Shown here piece after piece: positions 43,490-52,862 of a stretch of DNA of 64,000 nt. Below the pieces are notes generated by a model. That model saw nothing but the letters and a program-made list of their open reading frames with translations, searched no databases and was not told the origin of the DNA. Position 1 is the first letter of the stretch. Every line of letters begins with the position of its first letter. Origin of the DNA: Plasmodiophora brassicae (taxonomy: Eukaryota > Endomyxa: Phytomyxea > Phytomyxea > Plasmodiophorida). The DNA lies in assembly GCA_036867785.1 (NCBI GenBank), contig CP145422.1, positions 1,054,001 through 1,118,000 of the forward strand. The letters run 5' to 3'. A program made the translations under genes and the position numbers.

Positions 43490-44229
43490 TTAGATTTCCA
43501 GCGTCAGCTTGCTCTCGATGTTGGACTCGGCAACCATCTACAGTTCAGCAATACGTCATCAGGCACAAGGTGTGTTGAGATGTCGGCGCAAGGCGACCTT
43601 GGAGAATTCTTCAAACGACAGCTTGCCATCGCAATCCGTGTCACCCGTAGCGATCGTTCGATCGACGAGCTGCTGGAGTTGGACCTCGGTAAGGTTGTCA
43701 CCCACCATGATCTTCAGGACGGCGAACAGATCGCCGTTCGATATGTACCCGTCATTGTTGACGTCGTAGATTCGGAACACGACTAAGCCCATGGTGGACA
43801 TGCACACGGTTAGACGCGAGCCTATCCGTGCTCGCCTGTGCTCTGGGACTGACATGCGAGCCTAGAGGCGTCCTGGTCGCCGGACGACGTGAATATGGAC
43901 AGGGCATCAATGAACTCCTTGAAGTCGACCTGCCCGTTCTTGTCCGCGTCGAAGATCTCCATGACACGCTTCACCAGCGGGTTATGCATCAGGTAAGGCA
44001 CGGCGAGAAACTCGTCCAGCGACACCCCGCCCGATTTATCCGTGTCGATCTTCTTGAACCGCTTATGCAACCGCCTGATCTCCTCCTCGTCGACTGTACC
44101 ACATGGCTCAGGACATCGTGCGGTGTCAGGCACCACCCACTCGTCTGCACGCTTACAGGTTCCGTTTGCTAGTGCGGCCATCTGCTGCGCCTTCGACGGC
44201 GACATCGGTGCGCTCGCTACATTGCCCAT
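43490..44229 (-). CDS. CNB: Calcineurin B regulatory subunit
   Basis: Four exons on the minus strand: 44157-44229, 43854-44093, 43598-43782 and 43490-43537 (181 residues). The N-terminal MGN is a myristoylation signal, as in known calcineurin B. Four complete EF-hands are visible, with loops [36 protein letters not shown] and [12 protein letters not shown]. The linker [13 protein letters not shown] and the [15 protein letters not shown] helix match calcineurin B rather than calmodulin or CBL. All splice phases close, with introns of 60-71 bases. The product is the Ca2+-binding partner of the calcineurin phosphatase. The N-terminus before the first EF-hand is about 13 residues longer than in animals. 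Confidence 0.92.
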
Positions 44230-44876
44230 GGCGGCCAGTCGGCGTTGGCCAACTGTACCACTGGCCTATCTATCTACGACGACGATCGATCCAAGCGGCC
44301 CCCTGAATCAACAATCTGAAGCACGCACCCGAGATATTTAGATGACACAGCATGGGTGTTGGAGCGCCGCTGTCGGTACGCGCAGAGCAACGTTTGCGGA
44401 AGCGCCAATCCAATGTGACAGGACAGTGCGGCGTCTAATGGCACCATCGGCGGCCGAAGCCGGAAGCGTTGCAGAATCGGGGATGCATAACAATTACGTA
44501 TCTTATCAACAAACTGCGCTTCAAATCAGCATAGGGATCGACCACGCACGGGGCCAAGCGTAACCGGCAGATGCTGATGGGCCTGGGCGTTCGTATTCTC
44601 GACGACCGCCATCACAGCGGGTCCGGCACGGCATTAGGAGCATGAATTGCAGGAAGCCTCCGCTCTGGGCGTCTGGCTTGTGATGTGGTCTCGACAGCAG
44701 AATTAAGCACATGGCTCATAGATGAATCACAATACCGACACGTACAATAGTGGAAGAAGTTCGCCACATTACGAATGACGATGTTCGCCTGATGGCATGC
44801 GCGAGTTTATGGCCTATGCATTCAATCTGTACTGAAAAGATTGGCATCCAGTTAACACTCAAAAGTTGCACGAACT
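44230..44876. other. Intergenic, AT-richer
   Basis: Upstream region of calcineurin B, then unassigned sequence leading into the inverted repeat. No supported gene. Confidence 0.35.
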
Positions 44877-45797
44877 CGCTCACCATGAAGACGACCGCAT
44901 GTGCCCGACTGGGATTCTGGACATGGATGACCTCTTTAAACAGCTATTAACCTCGCATCAATCATCCGGGAAGTACACGAAGTACGCAGCTGTTGGAAGG
45001 TCCAGCTGGCGAGGCTCTGTCAAGACTGAAGGCACGGAAATGCAGGCTCTTCCGTCTTCGGGATTAAGACACACTGTTTAAGAGCCGATGGCCAGGCGTG
45101 ATAATTGCAAGGTCGTAATTGTGCGCTGCACCTACAACCGCCAGTGTATTCTAGAAGTATGTGACTGTGAAGAGGACAAGCGCCTGAGGCGAGTTGTGCT
45201 CAATCCCTATTCCACCGTGTGTTTTGACATAGTATGTGCAGTCACTGAGAAGAGGAGCTTCGAGTTTCACGTAGCGCAAGTAGAGTGCCTCCATCCTGAA
45301 TCCTGATCCTCTTCTGGAAGCTCTTGGAGTAGACTAAGTGGATGTGACGCACCACCAACTTGTCATCACGTACAGGTGTTTTGAAAATGACGAGGTGGTA
45401 CTGCGACACAGCTACTTGGCATACTCCAGGAGCATCCAGAAGAGGATCAAGAGGGAGGTACTCTCTCTGCTTGAAATCCGAAGCTCCTCTGCTCAGTGAC
45501 TGCACATACTAAGTCAAAACACCGGTGGAATAGGGGATGAGCAGAACTCGCGTCAGGCGCTTGTCCTCTTCACAGTCACATAGTATAACACTGGCAGTTG
45601 CAGGTGCAGCACAACAGTCACCTTGCAATATCACGCCTGGCCATCAGCCCTTGAACAGTGTGTGTTAATCCCGAAGACGGAAGAGCCTGCATTTCCATGT
45701 CTCCAATCTTGACGTCAGAGCCTCCTCCTCTGTTCAAGAGGCCATCCACGTCCAGAGTCCCAGTCAGACACATGCGGTCGTTTCTCCATGGTGAGCG
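44877..45797. repeat. Large imperfect inverted repeat (arms about 0.4-0.5 kb)
   Basis: The left arm (about 44877-45365) and right arm (about 45385-45797) are reverse complements with scattered substitutions and indels. Shared words include GGAAATGCAGGCTCTTCC with the CGTCTTCGGGATTAA that follows, GATGGCCAGGCGTGAT, and GATCCTCTTCTGGA, each found inverted in the other arm. The centre lies near 45375. In both arms the outward-to-inward direction translates to similar peptides (DRMCPTGILDMDDL versus DRMCLTGTLDVDGL; EMQALPSSGL; CDCEEDKRL), broken by stops, so two inverted copies of a once-coding sequence are likely. The family is not recognised. A fold-back type mobile element or an inverted duplication could both explain it. 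Confidence 0.85.
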
Positions 45798-46081
45798 GCC
45801 TGCCGGCATCTTCGCGATCCTTTCGGTTGCTTACGATTGATGCAGGACTTCAACCTACTGTCGAGCTTGCCGTCGACGGCCATCGGGCGCCATTGTTTGT
45901 CCGCCCGAGCCATCGCATTTTCCGCGTGAGGCAAAAATTGTGCATTTCCTTTGTCTGCGATCCCAAATCTCTATTCTATTTCTTCCTGTGGTTGTAGACT
46001 TGTATTACAAAGCGGGCCCCGCCGTCAGTGTCACAGCCACAGTGTGCCTGCGGGGCGGTCTAGTGGTAGAGGCGTGTCGAG
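45798..46081. other. Intergenic
   Basis: Between the inverted repeat and the four-helix membrane-protein gene. A stretch near 46050-46090 resembles tRNA A- and B-box words but does not fold as a tRNA and runs into the coding start. Confidence 0.35.
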
Positions 46082-46660
46082 ATGGCAGAAGCGGCCCGCG
46101 CGGATCCCAGAACGCCGCTGTTGCCGACGGCTACACCTGCGAGGGATGACGGCTGCCTAACGCCAGCAGAGAGTTGTTTCTGCATTCCGTGCTGCTGCTG
46201 CCCCGTGTCCTTGACGACCGCCATGAAGCTCTTCGGATGGCTGTACTCGCTGGCCGGATTGGGGCTGGGCGTCCAAACGGTTCGGTTGGTAATCTACCTG
46301 TCGCAGCACCCTGGCGAAGGGCGCACGCTTGGCCTTGGCACAAATTTCGACACGACACTCGTCCTTTTCGCCTTCCTTTCGGTCATGTGGCTCTGCTTCG
46401 GCCTCACCTGTCTCCACGCCGTCTACCGCAACTCGACGCGGTCCTGCCAATCCGCCCTTATGTTTTATGCCATCTATGCCATTGCAAACTGCGCAAAGAT
46501 TGTGATAATGTGGCCATATCCACCCGAACAGCAGATCACCACGATCGTTATGGCAGGCCTCATCGACTTGGCTATCTCGTCTTACTACGCGTACGCAATC
46601 TGGAGCTTCTACAAGGAGCTCCTTGCGAAACAGACGCGACCGTTTGCTCGACAACCATGA
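46082..46660 (+). CDS. Four-helix membrane protein, uncharacterised
   Basis: Single exon, 192 residues from the ATG at 46082. The N-terminus is hydrophilic, then a Cys cluster CFCIPCCCCP that is a likely palmitoylation site. Four hydrophobic helices follow at about residues 48-70, 97-121, 130-150 and 158-178, with short loops. Both ends appear cytosolic. The overall plan (Cys patch plus four short helices) is like small tetraspan or MARVEL-type proteins, but no diagnostic motif is present. A good ATG and a steady hydrophobic pattern support a real gene. Confidence 0.7.
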   Translation: MAEAARADPRTPLLPTATPARDDGCLTPAESCFCIPCCCCPVSLTTAMKLFGWLYSLAGLGLGVQTVRLVIYLSQHPGEGRTLGLGTNFDTTLVLFAFLSVMWLCFGLTCLHAVYRNSTRSCQSALMFYAIYAIANCAKIVIMWPYPPEQQITTIVMAGLIDLAISSYYAYAIWSFYKELLAKQTRPFARQP

Positions 46661-46804
46661 ATACAGAGATGACCGCAAAGTTGAGACCGGCGGCGTCGAG
46701 TGCGCGCGCCTAAGTGCCTTCGTCACGCACTGTTGGTTGCCGCGCAGTGCGCCAATGCCGATTGTAGGTAGTACTTGCGGCAGCACTGGGCGACTCCGCG
46801 ATCA

Positions 46805-47871
46805 ATGGAGTCGGACAACGGGCACGCCAGCGACGCAGCACATCAGGAGCTCGTCTCGCTCGTACGCTCGCACCATATCACGTCTGTAAGTGCTACGACG
46901 ATGTGGCATCGTTTCCAGACGTCCATTGGCTGACCAGGGATGCATGGCGTTTATAGTCATCGACACTGTTGCATGCGTATGCGCAGATCGTGGAGAAGAC
47001 GACGGCCGTGTTCGAATCCGCCGTTGACAGTGCTGGCCAGGCCGTCGTACATGTCAACATCAATGGGCAAATCTGTGGATCGGCGTGTAGTGCGTCGAGG
47101 AAGCAGGCGAGACTGATGGCCATTGAGAATGCCCTGCACCGATGCTGCCCGGATCTGCTGGCCATGGTCCAGCGGCAATCCGGATCCATTCCTGACATGC
47201 CGACGTCCAGTACGACAGTGAAACCTGTGCCGCAGACACTACAGGCAGTCGGGCCTGGCGGCTCAGCAGCAGTCGCCGATTCGGGGACCGTTCGCGAGGT
47301 GATTTGCATGGCCGAGCAGGGTCGCCTGTCGTCCGGTCTAGAAGCGCTACGCCTGATCCAGCAACGGATGCAGGCTGCGCTGCCGGAGATCGAACAGAGC
47401 ATCCAGGAGAATGGCGAGACACAGGTCACGGTTCGTCTGGGGGCCGCCGCATACTCAGCGTGTCACCCGGTGGAGAAGCGGGCACGACAGCTGGCAACTG
47501 AAGCGGCGCTGCAGCAGGTGGCACCGGGTGCGGCCGCGTACTTCATGTGGCAGCGTGAATCCGACGAAAGCATGCTAGTGGAGTCCATCGGCGCCCGCAT
47601 CGATGCCGGGCAGTTATCGTCGCTCGGCGCTGTTGTTGCCGAGTTCACGAGCAAAGTGTGGCGGTGCCGCACCGAGACCAGCGAAAGGTTGAACGAGCAC
47701 AGCGGCGAGTACGTCGTCGAGGTTCGCTGCAATGATGTCCTGGTTGGCGCTGGTGCATGCCCGAACAGGAAACGCGCCAAATCCCTGGCAATGGAAAGCA
47801 CGCTGCTGAACTGCTGCCCGCACCTGCTCCAAAGACTGTTCGCCAAAGCCGACGGCGTCCCCGTCGTGTGA
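46805..47871 (+). CDS. Protein with three dsRBD-like repeats
   Basis: Two exons, 46805-46885 and 46957-47871 (331 residues), with a 71-base GTAAGT...TATAG intron in phase 0. Three copies of a similar segment are visible: VVHVNINGQICGSACSASRK, then ARLMAIENALHRC; QVTVRLGAAAYSACHPVEKR, then ARQLATEAALQQV; and VVEVRCNDVLVGAGACPNRK, then RAKSLAMESTLLNC. The pattern of two strands, a small-residue turn, a K/R-rich loop and an Ala-rich helix is that of the C-terminal half of double-stranded-RNA-binding domains. Dicer partner or RNA-editing cofactor roles are possible but unproven. Confidence 0.7.
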
Positions 47872-48110
47872 TATGGGGTCGCGGGTTCCACATCCGTAAT
47901 TATTCTTGACGATAACACTAATAGAGGCTGTCCCCATCCAGCAGAATCGTAGCAATTGGTTCGTGTTGCCAACAGGTGCGGCTGTCGTCACCGCAACGTG
48001 CAACGCGGGTCGGCAGGGGAACGCGGCATCCATCTGGCCTGCAAGGTTGAGGCGGGGCCGGAGTTTTGGCGTTACTGTGGTTGACAGGCGCGTTGGCCCG
48101 GCAAGGGTCC

Positions 48111-48136
48111 GGCACGCACGCACGCACGCACGCACG
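48111..48136. repeat. (GCAC)n microsatellite
   Basis: About six perfect GCAC units just upstream of the thioredoxin reductase start. Confidence 0.95.
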
Positions 48137-48170
48137 AAAGGCGGCTGCGGGGCACCGGGCGCCGCGGCCT

Positions 48171-49431
48171 ATGTTTCATTGTCGTTTGGGTCGGCTCGCG
48201 CGGCACATGTCTGCGATGGTGGCGGGCGCCGGCGAGAAGAGCATTCACCGGCGCGTACCCGTTGTCATCGTCGGCAGCGGGCCATCCGGCCTGACCGCGG
48301 GTATCTACGCCGGACGCGCCGGTCTGACGCCAGTCATCGCTGCCGGATCCGTGAAAGGCACCGCCCTGCCTGGCGGGCAGCTCATGATTACAACGGACGT
48401 GTCCAACTTCCCGGGTATCTGTACGATCGTTGCCCATTGCGGCCGACAACTGACAGTCATGGGCAGGCTTCCCAGACGACATCAGCGGCCCTGAACTCAT
48501 CGACCGCATGTTCCAACAGTAATCGCAGTGGGCATTTGCGAGACGGCATGGCTCGTTCTCATTCTCATGCGCAGGGCGAAACGATTCGGATGCGAAGTAA
48601 TCGAGCAGTTCGCGACGGATTTCGTTCTGAAGCCTGGCGGGCCGCACGAGGTTCTGATTGGAGACAAGTGGTTCGCCTGCGACGCGCTGATCCTAGCCAA
48701 TGGGGCGTCGGCGCGCTGGCTTGGCGCGACGGGCGAGGAGAAGTTCGTCAACAGAGGCATCTCGGCGTGCGCGACCTGTGATGGACCGTTGCCGATCTTC
48801 CGGAACAAGCACATCTACGTCGTCGGCGGTGGCGACAGTGCGTGCGAGGAAGCGGCCTTCCTGACGAGGTTCGCCAGCAAGGTGTACATGATTCACCGAC
48901 GTGACAAGCTGCGGGCGTCGAAGGTCATGGCCGACCGAGTGCTTAGCAACCCAAAGGTAATCACTGTGCATGCGGCCGCCCGTTCGACTCTCCTTGCCAA
49001 TGAGTTTTATCGTGAAGGTCGAAGTCCTCTGGAACACGACGATTGTTTCCTATACCGGTGTGGAGAAGCTCGAAGGCATCGTCCTTGAAGACACCGTCAC
49101 CAAGCAGCAGCGGCACGTTTCTGCCGGTGGACTGTTCATGGCTATCGGCCATGATCCTAACACTGGACACCTGAAGAAGACCGGTTCGTCGGCAATCGTG
49201 GCCCCCTTGAGTGTGCGCTTGTTGAACATTGCATCAGGTTTGGAGCTGGACGACGAAGGCTACATTGTTGTCAAGAACCACGTCTTCACGAACATCGACG
49301 GCGTGTTCGCCTGTGGCGATTGCCACGACCGAACCTATCGGCAGGCGATCACAGCCAGCGGGTTCGGGTGCATGGCGGCCATAACCGCCGAGCGCTGGCT
49401 GGAGGATCACCATGCCAACATGAAACGGTGA
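48171..49431 (+). CDS. TRR1: Thioredoxin reductase (NTR type)
   Basis: Five exons: 48171-48414, 48467-48518, 48575-48956, 49018-49183 and 49238-49431 (345 residues); introns of 52-61 bases, all in phase. FAD site [21 protein letters not shown]; the family's [15 protein letters not shown]; the redox-active CATCDG; NADPH site [12 protein letters not shown]; and C-terminal FAD motif [20 protein letters not shown]. It is the low-molecular-weight, bacterial/plant/fungal type, without selenocysteine. The start is uncertain. The ATG at 48171 gives a basic, possibly mitochondrial leader ([12 protein letters not shown]); the ATGs at 48207 and 48216 would give a cytosolic form. Dual targeting is possible. 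Confidence 0.93.
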
Positions 49432-49567
49432 TTGCCGCGAGTCGCATCGCTGTCAACAATACAGATCTGACTGTCCCAGACCCGGGGAGCAGTACCGGGA
49501 CACATAGTTTGTTTCGTTTACGTATAGCACGAGCACGTCCACCTGGGCGCCGGATGACAGTGCCCAG

Positions 49568-50711
49568 TCAATGCAACTGCTGCTGCATTGCTTCCTGACC
49601 AAGGCCGCCCGACAGTGCGAACGCATGTTCGTGCTCGAGACGACCGCGCTTCACCGGCATTTGCCCATCGGAAGCAGGCGCCCCGCCAGTCGAACAGACG
49701 TCGGCCGCTCTAATATGCCCAGCCGTCTTTGCTGACCCAATCCGCGACCCTGCGGACGCCAACGCCCCGTCCTCACTAGCGAATGTTGCCGAGAACTGGT
49801 CCAGCGGATTCGACCCGATCGTTGGCAATTCGAAGAGCATGCCGGGCCCGGGCGCCGGCGCTATCGAAGGCGACTGCAGGACGGGGAACACGCTCGGCCC
49901 GGTTACGTCATCTGGCTGGGTGGCATAGTGCGGCGGCATGACGGGTGACGTCCGCGACGACCGGGATCCTCGGGTGCACGCCGCACACCGGCAGATGCCC
50001 GTACACGACGGGCAGTGCCACTGGTCCAGAATGATCGCATCGCAGTCGATCTGGTAGAATTTCGCTAAGCCTGCCAGCGGGCAGTTAGCGATCCGTGCGG
50101 GTAGGCCCCAATACAGAGCAGCAGCACACATGGGACTTACAGTGCGGGCAGTATTTCTTGCGGCACGTTCGCTTATCGCTCCGATGTCGACGATCGAATT
50201 GCCTTCGGCAGCAGACGAGGCCGTCGGCGGGTTTCACGTTCTTGCACTGATGACAGGACGTGCCACCCGAGCGTTTGGCGGAGCCAGGCATGGGCATGGC
50301 CGTCTCGGAGACGACGGTGGCGCTGACGGGCACGGACAGAGCCGAGCGCTTCTCGACCGGGTTGGCCATGCTGATCGGGGTGGCCGGGTCGGTCCCCAGG
50401 ACGCAATCGATGACGAGAACCGGCGACGCCATCAACGGGTTCAGTCGGCAACTGGTGACGTCCGGGTTCAGGACGCGTTGTCCGACGATGATACCATGGC
50501 GGAAATGTTCCTCGCGCAGACAAGCGACGGGCATGGCATGATCCGGCGAGCCATCCGGTGGACGTAAGACGACCGACCAGCAGTTGAGAACCTGGAGCAG
50601 TTCGCGAAGAGCGGAGAACGGGCGAAGGTCACCGGTGGCAGCGATGCGCGGCGTCGACAGGATCGGCGTCGGGGCAGGCGGACCGGGTGCAGCGCAGGAA
50701 GGTGAGGCCAT
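49568..50711 (-). CDS. CDCA7-type zinc-finger (zf-4CXXC_R1) protein
   Basis: Two exons on the minus strand, 50141-50711 and 49568-50070 (357 residues), joined in phase 1 through a 70-base GTAAGT...GGCAG intron. The conserved block is SCHQCKNVKP, a short spacer, TCRKKYCPHC completed across the splice, then an acidic helix and DQWHCPSCTGICRCAACTR. This is the four-CxxC domain of CDCA7 proteins. Around it the protein is Pro/Ser/Ala-rich and probably disordered. CDCA7 works with the HELLS remodeller in DNA methylation maintenance and recognises hemimethylated DNA in animals. Presence here hints at a DNA methylation system, an inference from family only. The in-frame extension upstream of 50711 has no ATG. 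Confidence 0.8.
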
Positions 50712-50886
50712 GGAAGGTGCGTCACCGTCGCACTCGACGATGTTGCGCGACTCTATGCGGGTCGTTATGGCGACCGACGACGGCGTGCACAGTGCGCACG
50801 GCAAAATTGCTGCAAAACTGCGTCGCACACGAGCGCACGCCTTGCCGAGTGGCTGGCTCCCGTCACCGTTCAGTATGGCTACATAG

Positions 50887-51926
50887 CCAGGCCTCTTTAA
50901 AGTAGGACATTGCCCTATTCGTACTATTCTAGCTTAAATAGTACACCTTGGGACGCTTAGAATAGTACATCTAGTACATCTACAGAAATCCGTCCAGTAG
51001 ACGCCCTAGGATCGATCTAAGTAGTGTGTATCAATGCAGCAGGCCCTAGAGACGATTTGCCACATCCTGGAGTGCTCGGTATTACTTGGCATACATGATT
51101 CCTTCCAGAACGAAATCTGTCATGGCGGCGCAATAGGCATTCCGGCGATAGGACATTAAGGAGAAGTGACCCTCGACCCGACTAGTGGTTGGCATCACGG
51201 TCGCCAGACCCGCCGCGAACTGCTGCAACTCGATCGGCGAAACGAGAACCACAACGAACTGCTGCAACTCGGCGAAACAAGAACCACAAGATGACCAGGC
51301 TTTGAGAACGCATTACGAGTCGTAGACTGCAGTGATGCCATCAACGGCGGCTCTTGTGCAGAGATGCGAATGAGATCTTGTGCTGCCGGCAAACTGTAGG
51401 AATAAATTCTGGCTCGAAAGCTGCCCGCAGCTGTTCCTTGTGACTTGCAACCAACACAAATCGACCATTGACGTATTAACCAGTTGCAGCGGGAGACAAG
51501 GTGGCGCAAGAGCCGATTCGCGGCCAGCATCCTGTCTGCCTGCCATCACCTTGACCATACCAACCATCAGCAACTTCGTCATCTGCATCCTCGCGCCCCC
51601 AGCACTCACATAAGCGGCACACAACAGCTTCAACAGAGCCACTGCTTTCGTTCCGTGACGTCACTCGCAATCCGAACTCAAGTTCGACCTTATCCAGGTA
51701 GGGATATAATCGTTTCGGATGTTTACGTGGAGGACCCGACATCGCGGCAGCTATCATGGGTCAGTGGGGGGGTTAGGCCCTGCTCCGGAACAGTCCAAAC
51801 GACTCGGGGAAGTCCGTAGGCACTTGGTAAGTCCGCCACGCACTAATTAAAATAGTACAGACAGGTGCCCTTATATTAGTACATTGTACTATTCTAACGC
51901 GATTGTACTACTTTATAGAGGCCTGG
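50887..51926. mobile_element. 1.04-kb element with terminal inverted repeats
   Basis: The left end CCAGGCCTCTTTAAAGTAG (50887-50905) and the reverse complement of the right end, CCAGGCCTCTATAAAGTAG (51908-51926), match at 18 of 19 bases. Subterminal copies of GTACTATTCTA / TAGAATAGTAC words occur near both ends. The interior has no intact long gene and includes a tandem repeat at 51216-51289. The structure fits a non-autonomous DNA transposon. I could not recognise a clear target-site duplication, so the exact boundary may be off by a few bases. Confidence 0.7.
51216..51289. repeat. Two-unit tandem repeat inside the TIR element
   Basis: The words CGAACTGCTGCAACTC and GAACCACAA each appear twice, with units of about 39 and 35 bases differing by a small deletion. 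Confidence 0.85.
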
Positions 51927-52034
51927 TTATATACCAATATACCTACATAGCGCGCTGCCTAGCGAACGTATAGCCGCCGTAGCGCGCCCCTCCCTGGAAC
52001 TAGGCAATTCCACATGTTTTTGTACTCGGTGCTA

Positions 52035-52724
52035 CTAGTGCACGTTCGACCAGTCTCCTGCTGTCCGGCGCCGCTCGATCTCGTCGGCTACGAGCATCTT
52101 CATGCGGATCGCGTCGGCAGACTCCGATTTCCCAGTCGCACCAATAATAGTCCTAGGAATGACGACCGATAAGAATGCAGTCGGGATAACGAGTCGCTGT
52201 AAAACGTACTCATAACGTCGGCGACGTTTCGCGACCACCTTGTCGACAGATCTCTTGTGGTAATGCTCGATGATGTTCTGGATCGGTTGACCGGCGAACT
52301 TGTCCTTCGGGTCCAGATACGTTCGGAGGTGGCAGACCAATTTGGTCTTGCTCTCTTCGAGAAGATCTGTTAGCTCGTCGCTGGCCATGTCGAATGCCTC
52401 GGATAAGGACAAGCCCTGGCGTTCCTCGAGCAGGGCGTGCCAGCGCTGCGTCAGGGTCAGCCGATAGTTACACTCCTCCGGATTGTCCGGATTCGTTGGC
52501 AGTATGACGAGGTTGGGCTCCTTGCCGTGTCGCCGTTTGAACTCACGATCGAACGCCCGATGCAGACGGTCGTACGAGGAGCGAATGGCGGGCGGGCGAC
52601 GCACGGGATAGGCACCCGACGGTGGGCACAGCAACGCAATATTGTACCATCGCGGGGCCTCGGCCACGTGCCCGCACTGCATCATGGTCGAGGCCCGGTA
52701 GAGCAGCTTCGACAGCGTCGACAT
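52035..52724 (-). CDS. Mitochondrial small-subunit ribosomal protein mS23-like
   Basis: Single exon, 229 residues from the ATG at 52724; the open frame extends 36 bases upstream but without ATG. The N-terminal part resembles mS23/Rsm25: a basic helix LSKLLYRASTMMQCGHV, then PRWYNIALLCPP and RRPPAIRSSYDRLHRAFDREF, the usual W-Y...PP...RPP...R-Y layout of that family. The C-terminal half is helical and charged and longer than in animals. The N-terminus is positively charged and could serve for import. The match rests on spaced motifs rather than long identity, so the name is tentative. Confidence 0.6.
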   Translation of the reverse strand: MSTLSKLLYRASTMMQCGHVAEAPRWYNIALLCPPSGAYPVRRPPAIRSSYDRLHRAFDREFKRRHGKEPNLVILPTNPDNPEECNYRLTLTQRWHALLEERQGLSLSEAFDMASDELTDLLEESKTKLVCHLRTYLDPKDKFAGQPIQNIIEHYHKRSVDKVVAKRRRRYEYVLQRLVIPTAFLSVVIPRTIIGATGKSESADAIRMKMLVADEIERRRTAGDWSNVH

Positions 52725-52862
52725 GACGACGTGCGGCGCTACCCGCGCGACCCGATCCACAAAATGGGCGGCACTGTGAGCTGGAACATCAATTGCTGCC
52801 CCGCGAGAATGGTTCGCATCTTTTTTTTAGGTTCCGCCTGACGCTGCGACCTGAGCAGAGAG

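Noticed and set aside
46040-46100. tRNA-like A/B-box words near the four-helix gene
   Set aside because: No cloverleaf can be folded, and the segment overlaps the coding start.
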